Under the pieces are notes generated by a model that saw nothing but the letters and a program-made list of their open reading frames with translations, was not told where the DNA came from and made no database searches. Made by a program: the position numbers and the translations under genes. From Candidatus Calditenuaceae archaeon (GTDB lineage: Archaea > Thermoproteota > Nitrososphaeria_A > Caldarchaeales > Calditenuaceae), in the NCBI GenBank assembly GCA_025059595.1, contig JANXDI010000021.1, positions 28,226 to 92,225 of the forward strand: a stretch of 64,000 bases of DNA. The letters are read 5' to 3'. Shown here in pieces: positions 1 to 9,292 of the stretch (the first letter of the stretch is position 1; every line of letters starts with the position of its first letter).

Positions 1-182
1 TTCCTGTCTTGAGGAGGCTTGAAAGAGCGTACCGTCTATTCATCTGAAAGTAACTCGACTACGTCCCTCTATTATAGCTAACGAAACTGGCAAAAAATGA
101 TGTAAGGCTTGGAATCTCTGTAATTTTGACCGGTGTGCCGAAAATTGATAAGCCGCGCCACTCAGATACCGTCCAGAGAGGG

Positions 183-1217
183 ATGAGCGTCATCGTTAAG
201 ATCGCAGGGAAGAGCTCCGCACTCAGGCACGAGGTTGAGGTTATCTTGGGCGAGCGGATAAAGGATGTAGCAGTCTATGAGTCCCTTGTAGGAGCTGAGC
301 TGGGGAAGGGAGACATTCTCATAGTTGTCGGCGACGACAGAGATGTACTCCAAACCCTCCACACAGTCAGCCACATCGACGCGGCTGTCCTCGCAGTCAG
401 CCGTGAAGCATCGCGAGGATTCCTCTCCCAAGTCATGCTCGAAGACCTCCCCGATGCCCTCGAGAAAATTAGAAGTGGACAGTTCAGCATGGAGGGAATA
501 ACCGCGCTCGAAGTCAGAATAGATGAGCATAACCCGGTCATAGCAATCAACGAGGCGGCCCTTTTCTCTCAGATAAGCGCGACTCTAGTCGAATATAGCC
601 TCCATATTGATGGTGAGCTCCTCTGGAGAGACCTCGCCGACGGCCTAATCATATCCACACCCCTCGGCTCAAGCGGATATTCCCTCTCAGCCGGCGGCCC
701 GCTAATACACCACGCAGCAAGGGCGCTCGCGATAGTTCCAGTCAACTCGATAGACATGACCCGGAGACCCCTCATCGTGGGAGACAAATCCCTGATTTCC
801 GTGGAAAGTATCTCCTCAAGGGGAGGGGCCGAGGTCATCGTTGACGGGCTGCTCCGCATTCCTGTTGATGAGGGCTTAGTGGTTAAGGCTTTTGAGCCTC
901 CAATCAAGTTGATCAGACTAAATGGACCCTCACCTATATTCAGCAAGATTGAGAAGAAGATACACCTCGCGGAGGAGCTTCTCGACACACCCCCTTCAGC
1001 CAAACTAATACTCAAGACGATAGAATACGAGGGGCCTCTCACATATTCCCAACTCCTCAAGAAGACGATGCTACCAGAAAGAACACTGCGCCACGCCCTC
1101 AACATTTTAGTCTCGAAGAGGCTTCTCGCGCGAAGACCACTCACAAGAGATGCGAGACAGAAGCTATATTATATCCCAGCCGGAGAATTAACTGGAGAAC
1201 CGAGAGCATCCGAGTGA
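183..1217 (+). CDS. NAD kinase-like protein with C-terminal winged-helix domain
   Basis: Contains ADGLIISTPLGSSGYSLSAGGPLI and INE motifs of the ATP-NAD kinase family; C-terminus (TYSQLLKKTMLPERTLRHALNILVSKRLLARR) looks like a winged helix. ATG at 183 is preceded by a GAGAGGG SD-like sequence; the track start at 126 is TTG. Confidence 0.8.
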   Translation: MSVIVKIAGKSSALRHEVEVILGERIKDVAVYESLVGAELGKGDILIVVGDDRDVLQTLHTVSHIDAAVLAVSREASRGFLSQVMLEDLPDALEKIRSGQFSMEGITALEVRIDEHNPVIAINEAALFSQISATLVEYSLHIDGELLWRDLADGLIISTPLGSSGYSLSAGGPLIHHAARALAIVPVNSIDMTRRPLIVGDKSLISVESISSRGGAEVIVDGLLRIPVDEGLVVKAFEPPIKLIRLNGPSPIFSKIEKKIHLAEELLDTPPSAKLILKTIEYEGPLTYSQLLKKTMLPERTLRHALNILVSKRLLARRPLTRDARQKLYYIPAGELTGEPRASE

Positions 1218-1732
1218 ATGGTGTCTCGCGCGTGGGTTTAAGCATGATGAAGGAAAAGCAGGAGGGACTAAAGGCGTTCATGAGGCTATACCCTCAGGGC
1301 GTTACAGTGGTCACAACGAAGATTAACGGCAGGCCCTTCGGGATGACGGTCAGCTCGTTCACATCTGTCTCGATGGACCCCCCTCTCGTTATGATGGCGA
1401 TAGATAGGTCGTCCAACACGCACAAAGCATTTATCGATTCTCAGATATTCGTGGTCCACCTCCTCTCCAGCGACCAAGCACAATTGAGCGAAATATTCGC
1501 CGGCAGGGCAAAGACGGAGAACAGATTCGAGGGCATCGGCTACGATGAGGGGGTGGGGGGCGTCCCAATACTCCGAGACGCACCGGCTCACCTAATCTGC
1601 CAGAAATACAAGGTTTACGAGGCTGGCGACCACGACCTAATCCTCTGCGAAATACTCGAAGTAGTCGTGAAGAGACGGGACTTCAAGCCACTCATATACA
1701 GGGACAGGGCCTATACAACCGTAGCAGGCTGA
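1214..1732 (+). CDS. Flavin reductase-like (FMN-binding split barrel) protein
   Basis: YPQGVTVVTTKINGRPFGMTVSSFTSVSMDPPLVMMAID pattern of the flavin reductase domain. Confidence 0.85.
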   Translation: MNGVSRVGLSMMKEKQEGLKAFMRLYPQGVTVVTTKINGRPFGMTVSSFTSVSMDPPLVMMAIDRSSNTHKAFIDSQIFVVHLLSSDQAQLSEIFAGRAKTENRFEGIGYDEGVGGVPILRDAPAHLICQKYKVYEAGDHDLILCEILEVVVKRRDFKPLIYRDRAYTTVAG

Positions 1733-1767
1733 AGTAAAGGCTAAATCAACGCCCACTCGATGTTCTT

Positions 1768-1834
1768 GATGTGATGAGACCGACCTGCGCTGAGGGCCCA
1801 AGGCCCCGTGACGACCATGTCTCCTCTCTGAGAA
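1768..1834 (+). ncRNA. Candidate C/D box sRNA (2'-O-methylation guide)
   Basis: GTGATGA (C, 1771-1777), 12-nt guide, CTGA (D', 1790-1793), GTGACGA (C'-like, 1808-1814), 13-nt guide, CTGA (D, 1828-1831); archaeal spacing; intergenic. Confidence 0.6.
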
Positions 1835-1841
1835 GAGTAGG

Positions 1842-2126
1842 GTGTCGGTTGACTTGATTGTCCAGCTCTATGGTCAGCTCCGCGCGGAGGCACAAAGCCG
1901 GTTCATAGAGGTCCGCCTCGGCGGAAGAAAGCCCCTCAGAGAGGCCTTAAGCCTCCTTCCCCAGACCGTGAGACGCCACATCATAGACGAGACAGGAGAG
2001 ATTAAACCAGGGTTCCTGATTCTCGTGAACGAAACCGACGCCCGCTCAGTCCATGGATATAACGTAGAGGTCTCGGACGATGATAGGATTGTTGTTGTCC
2101 CGATGATTCATGGCGGAAATTATTAG
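1842..2126 (+). CDS. MoaD/ThiS/Urm1-like ubiquitin-fold small protein ending GGNY
   Basis: LYGQLR...LREALSLLP...GFLILVNETDARSVHGYNVEVSDDDRIVVVPMIHGG followed by NY. Confidence 0.85.
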   Translation: MSVDLIVQLYGQLRAEAQSRFIEVRLGGRKPLREALSLLPQTVRRHIIDETGEIKPGFLILVNETDARSVHGYNVEVSDDDRIVVVPMIHGGNY

Positions 2127-2649
2127 GTCAAGCTACGGGCCTTACAAATTCGCGGCAGCCCTCATAAACGGTCTGAGGCGGAGCCCCCTCGAGCTTCTCG
2201 CCGACTCTCAGCTGAGGAGTGTGCAGTTCTGCAGGCCAGAGGTCGTGGCGTCAGAGCGCCACCTAATAGCAGCCTTCGCCGCAGCAGCAACAACGACCCT
2301 CTCAGGCGTGGCTAGGTCAAGGCGCATCGAGGTAGAGTTCATCCTCAGGCTCTCCTGTCAGAGGCAGATACAGGACGCCCTCAGAGTAGCGGGCCTAACT
2401 GGAGAGGAGGAGAGTGTAGTCGCTGCCGCAATTACGGAGGGGGATGAGGACCCTGAGCAACTCCTCGTCGAGGCTTTGCAAATGCTCGGAGGCGTTGTCA
2501 AGCCGTTTGAGAGAACTGCTCCTCCTCAGAGGTTGATGGAGCTCTATGGCATAAGCGAGGCGCAGCTGGAGACGGTTCCAAGAACGGGCGGGATAGAGCC
2601 TCTGGAACTTCTGATAATTGAGAAAGTCGTATCGAGCTACGTCTCGTGA
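2110..2649 (+). CDS. cgi121: KEOPS complex subunit Cgi121-like
   Basis: Cgi121-type sequence with QIQDAL and the C-terminal ELLIIEKV region; overlaps the MoaD-like ORF. Confidence 0.75.
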   Translation: MAEIIRSSYGPYKFAAALINGLRRSPLELLADSQLRSVQFCRPEVVASERHLIAAFAAAATTTLSGVARSRRIEVEFILRLSCQRQIQDALRVAGLTGEEESVVAAAITEGDEDPEQLLVEALQMLGGVVKPFERTAPPQRLMELYGISEAQLETVPRTGGIEPLELLIIEKVVSSYVS

Positions 2650-2661
2650 ATAGCTGCCCGT

Positions 2662-3108
2662 CTACTCATACTTGTAGAGGGTCTGAACCTCGAAGTTCTC
2701 CGGCAGAACTCCCGTCCCCTTATAGTATTTGACGAGTCTATGGATTTTCGCCTCCACAAGCTGGAGCCTCTTCCTGTTGTAGCGGTCGGAGCGGTTTGCC
2801 TGGAGATGTATGTGCATTCTCCTGGCACGCTCTATCAGGTTTCTAAGGTCCTCAGGAATCTCCGGAGCCAGATTATTCGCCTTCAGTATTTGGAGCATCC
2901 TCTTACCCAGTATCGGTTTGACGAGAGGTATCCCGTGCTGGTCTCGGAGGATGACCCCTATTTGGCTGGGAGGCACGCCGCTCTTCGCATAATTCACAAT
3001 AAGCGCCTCAACCTCATCCGGCGAGTAGGTAAGCCAAGGGGGAGGAAGCTTGCTTATCGGCCTTTTCGACCCAGCCCTTCCCCGCTTCCTCGCATGCATC
3101 CGTGCCAA
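2662..3108 (-). CDS. rps15: 30S ribosomal protein S15 (uS15)
   Basis: MARMHARKRGRAGSKRP...PPSQIGVILRDQHGIP...DLRNLIERARRMHIHLQANRSDRYNRKRLQLVEAKIHRLVKYYK. Confidence 0.95.
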   Translation of the reverse strand: MARMHARKRGRAGSKRPISKLPPPWLTYSPDEVEALIVNYAKSGVPPSQIGVILRDQHGIPLVKPILGKRMLQILKANNLAPEIPEDLRNLIERARRMHIHLQANRSDRYNRKRLQLVEAKIHRLVKYYKGTGVLPENFEVQTLYKYE

Positions 3109-3212
3109 TCTAAACCACTTATGCCTAGCGGTGCCGTGTCTGATTTAAATCTAATCCCGCGTAGGGGCTTCTCAATAGACTTAAATGAGGCAGGAACAGG
3201 CTAAACAACTAG

Positions 3213-4310
3213 ATGGATAAGAGAACTCTGGAGACCGTCGTTTATGTCGTATCCGTAATATCGTGGATTGCGAGCGGGCTCATACACTTTCCGCAGCTCG
3301 GGTGGAGCATATACAGCGACATAGTCAGCTTCTGGTATAGGCCTGAAAGCGGAGAACTGCTGAAGACTGGGGCTGCGCCATGCTTTCAATTCTTCTTCGA
3401 GTATCCACCCGCGTCATGCCTCTCAATCTTCGTCTCAGCACTCTTGGGCTCGGGTGACCTCGTGAGATACTATCAGGCCTTCTTTTATCTGAGCCTGCCA
3501 GCCTACATAGCAATCGCATGGTCCATCATACAAATATCTAGAATTAGCGGCTCGGGCTGGCTTGGCCTCGTGTTTATAGCCTCGCCAAGCCTCATAGTCT
3601 ATGGAATCTACAACTTCGACCACTTCGCAGCCGCGGCAGCGGGCCTCGGCGTAGTCTTTCTCCTCAGAAAGAGATACTTTATCAGTGGCTTAATCGCTGG
3701 CTTCGGCTTTGCAATAAAGCTGTATACAGCCCTCCTGCTACCGATTGCTCTGCTTGAAACACGGGGGCGCGACAGAATAGTCTACCTTCTCGCATATACG
3801 CTAGCCGCCGCGCCGCTCTACGTTCTGCAGGAGGCCCTCAACCCAAACATGCTGGCCCGATTCATCGAGTATCATAGTGGCTGGGGGTTGGAGAACGCGT
3901 GGTATATCTGGATATTTCAGGACCAGTTCTCGCCTACCGCCAAGATGCTTGGCACACTTCTCGGAGCATTCCTTGTCATACAGGTCTCATTCGCCCGGGG
4001 CCCGATACTTCCGCGGATGCTGCTAGCTGTTTCCTCATGGCTTGTCATGTCTTACATCTTCACTCCCCAGATGGTTATCTGGCTCTTGCCATTTCTTCCC
4101 GCCGTATCGAGGGTCGCTCTTCCCTTCTGGCCAAGCCTCGAGATAAGCAACGTCGCGATAATCTTGACTTGGTTCGGCGACTACAACCCGGTCATGCCGC
4201 CGTCTCCGCCACAGATTATGGCCCTTATCCGAGCAGCCTCACTCGCAATTATAATATTGTCAGTCTATCGGAACACATTTAAAAAGGGGCAGAGAAGCGA
4301 GGGCCCCTAA
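3213..4310 (+). CDS. Polytopic membrane protein, possibly GT-C/GT87-like glycosyltransferase
   Basis: Multiple hydrophobic helices; FFEYPP motif and periodic membrane topology. Confidence 0.5.
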   Translation: MDKRTLETVVYVVSVISWIASGLIHFPQLGWSIYSDIVSFWYRPESGELLKTGAAPCFQFFFEYPPASCLSIFVSALLGSGDLVRYYQAFFYLSLPAYIAIAWSIIQISRISGSGWLGLVFIASPSLIVYGIYNFDHFAAAAAGLGVVFLLRKRYFISGLIAGFGFAIKLYTALLLPIALLETRGRDRIVYLLAYTLAAAPLYVLQEALNPNMLARFIEYHSGWGLENAWYIWIFQDQFSPTAKMLGTLLGAFLVIQVSFARGPILPRMLLAVSSWLVMSYIFTPQMVIWLLPFLPAVSRVALPFWPSLEISNVAIILTWFGDYNPVMPPSPPQIMALIRAASLAIIILSVYRNTFKKGQRSEGP

Positions 4311-4325
4311 CCGCCCGCGGCTGAG

Positions 4326-5411
4326 CTATCTCTCTCGCTTCCCCTCTATGAACTCCTCTAACATTCTGCGCGCAACGTCGTCAGGATACTGTATTGGCGG
4401 GGACTTCATCAGATAGGCCGATGCGGAGACAAGTGCACCACCTATCCCCCTCTCCTTAGCTATTTTGACGCATCTAATCGCGTCTATCGCGACGCCCGCC
4501 GAGTTGGGTGAGTCCCAGACCTCCAGCTTGACCTCTACCGTCAGGGGCGAGTCACCGAAATTTCTCCCCTCGATTCGGATGTATGCCCACTTCCTATCCC
4601 CCAGCCACGGTACATAATCGCTCGGCCCCACATGGATATCGGCCTCGCCAAGCTTGTAGGGTATCATGGATTCCACGGCTGAAGTCTTCGAGATCTTCTT
4701 GGACTCCAGCCTCTCCCTCTCTAGCATGTTGAGGAAGTCTGTGTTGCCTCCGAAGTTAAGCTGATAAGTCCTATCAATCTTCACACCCCTATCAACAAAG
4801 AGCTTCGCCAATACTCTGTGGAGAATCGTCGCGCCCAGCTGGCTCTTGATGTCATCCCCCACGATGGGGACATTCCGCTTCTCGAAAATCCTCTGCCACC
4901 TCCTCTCCCTAGCTATGAAAACGGGTATCGCGTTCACGAAGCCTGAGCCAGCGTCCAAAGCCTGCTCAACATACCATTTAGTGGCATACTCGCTTCCGAC
5001 GGGGAGGAAGTTTATCACGACGTCAGCCCCGCTCTCCTTCAGGACCGAGGCAACATCAACCGTCTCGCCAGGCGCCTTCTTAACCACGTCCTTGAGATAC
5101 TTCCCGAGGCTGTCAAACGTCATCCCCCTCATGACCTCGACCCCGAGGAGGGGAACGTCTGCGAACTTCCGAGTATTGTTTGGGGGGGTGAAGATGGCCT
5201 CTGAAAGGTCTTTCCCGACCTTCCTCTCGTCTATGTCGAAGGCAGCCACAAACTCTATGTCAGAGACGTGATATCCGCCAAGCCTGACATGCATGAGCCC
5301 GGGAACGAACTCATCATCAGGCGCGTCCCTATAATACTCGACGCCCTGGACGAGGGAGGAGGCGCAATTCCCCACGCCTATGATGGCGGCTCTTATTTTA
5401 CCCATATTCAT
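4326..5411 (-). CDS. ino1: myo-Inositol-1-phosphate synthase
   Basis: [20 protein letters not shown]...[18 protein letters not shown]...[11 protein letters not shown]. Confidence 0.93.
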   Translation of the reverse strand: MNMGKIRAAIIGVGNCASSLVQGVEYYRDAPDDEFVPGLMHVRLGGYHVSDIEFVAAFDIDERKVGKDLSEAIFTPPNNTRKFADVPLLGVEVMRGMTFDSLGKYLKDVVKKAPGETVDVASVLKESGADVVINFLPVGSEYATKWYVEQALDAGSGFVNAIPVFIARERRWQRIFEKRNVPIVGDDIKSQLGATILHRVLAKLFVDRGVKIDRTYQLNFGGNTDFLNMLERERLESKKISKTSAVESMIPYKLGEADIHVGPSDYVPWLGDRKWAYIRIEGRNFGDSPLTVEVKLEVWDSPNSAGVAIDAIRCVKIAKERGIGGALVSASAYLMKSPPIQYPDDVARRMLEEFIEGKRER

Positions 5412-5509
5412 CGACCAAGCTCAGGTCATTGTTATTAAACATTCTTGGACGTAAAACAATACATAAATAGTCCACGTGGGGGGCAGAGGGGAGAATGGTG
5501 GGTTAGAGC

Positions 5510-6544
5510 TTGCCGAAGTTATGTAGGAAAACCGCCGTGCGAAACATTCTGCCGATTCTAATATTCTCTGTGGTTGTGTTGGGGCTTATCAGCGGCGTTG
5601 CCTCTCAGAACGTTGTCACTAGGACCCGGACGCTCACGTCTTTTGAGACGGTTCCGGGGGAGACGATTGTCACGACGATAGCGGAGGAGGGTGGTGTGAG
5701 GACTCTTACGATAGTTAACCCTGGCTATGTTATGGTTAACCTGCTTCTGGAGTCTGGAAGGACGTGCGTAGTTGTCTTCAGGGCTTTGACAGAGGCGCCT
5801 GAGCAGACAATTAGCATCACCGGGACGACGTTCTCTTTCCCTGGGACAACCGTTTCAACCGTGGTGAGAGAGCAGACGCTTGTCATATCCACCGTCTACA
5901 CCGAGCCGGGCTGGACAACGACTTACACCGGAGCAGGCCCGTATTACACGGCGACCCTTTCCTATGACGACTTCGAATTCACGTTTGAGCTTCCATCCTA
6001 CGGTGAGCTGAGGGAAAGATGTGGGGAGCAGGTCATCTCAAACATTCAAACAATAATCTTCAGAACCGCCCCCGCGACATTTTACCTCGCTATCCCCGGT
6101 TTAACAGTGACTATTCCAGACATGGAGTTCACAATCCCGGGCATGACGCTAGATATCGAGCCCTTCACGACAACGTACACAACTGTCATGGGGGGGACGA
6201 CGGAGCTTTACACGACCACCTTTGAGGGGTCGACCGTGGTGGAGACCGTTACGCTCGCTGGTCGCACCGTTGTTAGCACCGTCGTTAGAGGGGGAAGCAC
6301 CGTTACGAGGCTCGTCCTAGTTACCGAGACCGTGACGCTCGAGCAAACCACGACTCCAGCGACAACCACTACACCCGCCACGACAACGCCTGCGCAGACA
6401 ACTACCCCGACCACTACGACCACGGATGTCACGGGGGCTCAACAGGCTCCCGCTCAAGTAGTCATGCTCATAGTCGCCGTCGTGGTCGCGGCTGTGGCTG
6501 TTGTGGCGGGCGCGGTCGTTTATAGCTTGAGGAGACGGAGATAG
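5510..6544 (+). CDS. Secreted, membrane-anchored Thr-rich surface protein
   Basis: N-terminal signal-like hydrophobic segment, beta-rich Thr-rich ectodomain, TTTPATTTTPATTT stalk, C-terminal TM followed by RRRR. Confidence 0.75.
   Translation: MPKLCRKTAVRNILPILIFSVVVLGLISGVASQNVVTRTRTLTSFETVPGETIVTTIAEEGGVRTLTIVNPGYVMVNLLLESGRTCVVVFRALTEAPEQTISITGTTFSFPGTTVSTVVREQTLVISTVYTEPGWTTTYTGAGPYYTATLSYDDFEFTFELPSYGELRERCGEQVISNIQTIIFRTAPATFYLAIPGLTVTIPDMEFTIPGMTLDIEPFTTTYTTVMGGTTELYTTTFEGSTVVETVTLAGRTVVSTVVRGGSTVTRLVLVTETVTLEQTTTPATTTTPATTTPAQTTTPTTTTTDVTGAQQAPAQVVMLIVAVVVAAVAVVAGAVVYSLRRRR
6348..6425 (+). repeat. ACN-rich low-complexity tract encoding a Thr/Pro/Ala stalk
   Basis: Degenerate repeats of acc/aca/acg/act codons visible in the sequence. 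Confidence 0.7.
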
Positions 6545-6545
6545 G

Positions 6546-7796
6546 CTATCTGTCCCACTCGACGGGCCAGTAGTTGTTTGACCAGTAGATTACTGGGATG
6601 TCTGCTATCCGCTTTCCGCGGCCAGTATAGGGTATGACTATGAGGTTTCTGAAGGATGGCGCGAGTATCCTAACCCTGTACGGCTTGTCGGAGCCGTCGG
6701 ACCTGACGTAGTACGCCATTTCACCGTGTGCGGCCTCAGACCTCGCGAACGCCTCCCCCGCTGGAACCCTTATGTTTATTGGGTGCTGCTTAAGCTTGAA
6801 CGGGCCGTCTGGCATACCCTCAATAAGCTGCCTAATTATTTTGAGGCTCTCCTTCATCTCCCTGAAGGCGACGACAGCCCTTGCGTATCCATCACCCTCG
6901 GTAAACACTGGCACGTCAAACTTCACGTCCGCATATGCGTCATATGGCTCGTCAACCCTCACATCGCGCCTGATTCCAGAGGCCCTAATCGTTACCCCGA
7001 CGGCGCCAAGCGATGCGGCCTCCTCGGGAGTGAGTCTACCGACGCCTCGCGTCCTGCTAATGAATATGGTGTTGTCGAGCATCAGGTCCCAGTAGTAGTC
7101 GAGCCTACTGTCGATGAAGTCGGTAACGTGAAGGACGTATTTGCGGAAGTCGTCTGTGAGCTCTGACTCGCTCGGCCTCTTGCCGGTAGCCTCGGTGTAC
7201 CATGCCCTGAAGTGTTGGACCAGCCTGGGGGGCACCTTTGACGGCGCATCATTCCTGACGCCGCCTGGGACGAAGTAGGAGTGAGTTATTCTCTGGCCTC
7301 CTATGAACTGGACGAGGTCGACTATGAATTCGCGGTCGCCGAAGCTCCAGAGGAATGGCGTGGGGAGGCCGAGGAAGACGCCGTAAAGCGCGAAGTAGTA
7401 GAAGTGGCTTCCAATTCTGTTGAGCTCTGCCATGAGAGCCCTGAGGTATTTGGCCCGAGCCGGTGGCTCCGCACCCATAAGCTTCTCGACGGCTAGGACG
7501 TAGGGGTAGAGGATTCCGGCGGAGTCGAGGATTGCGGGTCTCTCGAGATGGGGGATATTCGTTATCCAAGTCTTGGACTCGCACATCTTTTCTTCGCCCC
7601 TGTGGACGAAGCCCGGGTCAGGCTCAACATCGAGTACAGTATCCCCAAGTACCCTCACGATTAGTCTAAAGTGGCCTGTCCCGGGGTGCTGTGGGCCGTA
7701 AGAGAATACAAGCCCTTCGCCTGTATCATAGACGTATAGCTCCTCTCTCTCCTCCCCCTCGGCCTCGGTCATCTGGATTTTCTTCAAGCTTCCCAT
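6546..7796 (-). CDS. nuoD: NADH dehydrogenase-like complex subunit D (49 kDa)
   Basis: YGPQHPGTGHFRLIVRV...VHRGEEKMCE...ELNRIGSH... Confidence 0.93.
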   Translation of the reverse strand: MGSLKKIQMTEAEGEEREELYVYDTGEGLVFSYGPQHPGTGHFRLIVRVLGDTVLDVEPDPGFVHRGEEKMCESKTWITNIPHLERPAILDSAGILYPYVLAVEKLMGAEPPARAKYLRALMAELNRIGSHFYYFALYGVFLGLPTPFLWSFGDREFIVDLVQFIGGQRITHSYFVPGGVRNDAPSKVPPRLVQHFRAWYTEATGKRPSESELTDDFRKYVLHVTDFIDSRLDYYWDLMLDNTIFISRTRGVGRLTPEEAASLGAVGVTIRASGIRRDVRVDEPYDAYADVKFDVPVFTEGDGYARAVVAFREMKESLKIIRQLIEGMPDGPFKLKQHPINIRVPAGEAFARSEAAHGEMAYYVRSDGSDKPYRVRILAPSFRNLIVIPYTGRGKRIADIPVIYWSNNYWPVEWDR

Positions 7797-7822
7797 ATTA
7801 TAGTGTTATTTCATCAACACGG

Positions 7823-8011
7823 TTACCGTCTTTTCGTAGACATTAAGAAGAGCGCAAGAATAATCACCACGAGAATGAGAATCAGGCCCAGTCGGAGAAG
7901 TGCTCCGAGGACGGCCCTGACGCCTGCGAAGACGCCCCATAAAAAGGCCCCACCTACGCTTAAAACCGTGACCAGAATGGCTAGCGCGAGAATTATGAGC
8001 CTTGGATTCAA
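7823..8011 (-). CDS. Small (62 aa) two-TM protein between nuoC and nuoD
   Basis: Two long hydrophobic segments; same strand and located between nuoC and nuoD. Confidence 0.6.
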   Translation of the reverse strand: MNPRLIILALAILVTVLSVGGAFLWGVFAGVRAVLGALLRLGLILILVVIILALFLMSTKRR

Positions 8012-8081
8012 TACTCGATGCCCCGTCCGCGCAACCTAGATGATCGTGAGGGATTTATGAGTTGTGCATCGTTTCTGCGGG

Positions 8082-8582
8082 CTATTCTCTTCCAGGGGGC
8101 TTGTAGTCCTTCCGGAGTGGCGGGATGTCTGACCACCATTCGGGTAGTAGGAGCCTCTTTAGGTTGGGGTGCCCCTCGAAGATGACTCCAAGCATCTCGT
8201 AGGTTTCTCGCTCATGATAGTCTGCGCTCGGCCAAATCTTGACGAGTGATGGAGCCACGGGATTATCGCGGGGGAGCTTTGTTGATAGATTGACAATGTA
8301 TGGGGCCAGCTCGTTGTCTAGGTAGGAGCCGGCGTGGTAAATCAGTTCTATCGCCCTCTCACTCTGCTTGAGCGCGATTAAGTCGACTCCAGTAACTCCC
8401 TTCACATGGTCGAAGCCCATCTCCTTCAGGGTCGCGGCGGCCTCAACTAAGGCCTCTGGAGCAACACTCAACTTCACAATCTTCTTATCAGTAACCACAG
8501 AGAGAAGCTTATCTCCTAAGATTAGCTTGAGCCTCTCCAGCACCCTGTCAAGCCTACTGCCCGTTGAGGTGGGCGCGCTCAT
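8082..8582 (-). CDS. nuoC: NADH dehydrogenase-like complex subunit C (30 kDa)
   Basis: PSADYHERETYEMLGVIFEGHPNLKRLLLPEWW...PLRKDY signature. Confidence 0.92.
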   Translation of the reverse strand: MSAPTSTGSRLDRVLERLKLILGDKLLSVVTDKKIVKLSVAPEALVEAAATLKEMGFDHVKGVTGVDLIALKQSERAIELIYHAGSYLDNELAPYIVNLSTKLPRDNPVAPSLVKIWPSADYHERETYEMLGVIFEGHPNLKRLLLPEWWSDIPPLRKDYKPPGRE

Positions 8583-9223
8583 GTCAGGTCCTCGTTCATT
8601 ATCTTGTCGCGGAGGAGTATGAAGCCCTGAGTAAGGGTAAGGGGGTTTGGCGGACAGCCGGGAACATAAACGTCTACGGGGACTATGTCGTCTACTCCCT
8701 GGAGGACGTTGTAGGAGTCCTTTGCGTAGAGTCCCCCCGAGATTGCGCAGGCTCCCATCGCGATGACATATTTCGGCTCAGGCATCTGGTCGTAGATTAT
8801 GCGGACTCTCTGGGCCATTTTTGTTGTTACCGTGCCCTCTACGAGGAGTAGGTCTGACTGCCGGAGGGAGCCGACCGCGTTGAGTATTCCAAACCTCTCA
8901 GGGTCGTATCTAGGGCTGACCGTCCCGGCGAACTCGACAGAGCAGCATGCCGTGGTCAGGTGGACTGGGAAGAGGGATGATAGCCTGCCCCAGTTAACTA
9001 TATACTTAATTAGCGACCTCCTCCTGAACCACTGTATTACGAAGTTCTCCCCGCCCACCTTATTTAGTCTGCCGAGACCGTACCTCTTGATGGATTCTTC
9101 ATGCGCGCTTCGCGGGACTTCCTCCTTGACTATCGACTCTGTGACGACTTTTGACGAGCCTAGCGTGATGTTGAAGAGGCCGGTGCGTCGCGTGGGGGCC
9201 GTGTGTTTGCATATTTGGGTCAA
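8579..9223 (-). CDS. nuoB: NADH dehydrogenase-like complex subunit B
   Basis: TTACCSVEF...DLLLVEGTVTTKMA...VIAMGACAISGG...VPVDVYVPGCPPNP. Confidence 0.95.
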   Translation of the reverse strand: MTQICKHTAPTRRTGLFNITLGSSKVVTESIVKEEVPRSAHEESIKRYGLGRLNKVGGENFVIQWFRRRSLIKYIVNWGRLSSLFPVHLTTACCSVEFAGTVSPRYDPERFGILNAVGSLRQSDLLLVEGTVTTKMAQRVRIIYDQMPEPKYVIAMGACAISGGLYAKDSYNVLQGVDDIVPVDVYVPGCPPNPLTLTQGFILLRDKIMNEDLT

Positions 9224-9292
9224 GGAGCTTCTACTCGTCCGATTCCTCTACTCCTTATTTAAGCATATTCCGCTACAATTCCTGATGAGCTG

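Noticed and set aside
2740-3204. ORF antisense to rps15 (154 aa)
   Set aside because: Overlaps a clear ribosomal protein gene; no recognisable protein features.
6208-6432. Val-rich antisense ORF
   Set aside because: Reverse translation of the ACN-repeat stalk; low-complexity artefact.
7803-8039. Plus-strand 78-aa ORF antisense to the 62-aa TM protein
   Set aside because: The opposite strand gives a credible membrane protein codirectional with nuo genes; this frame is Arg/Thr-rich and unconvincing.
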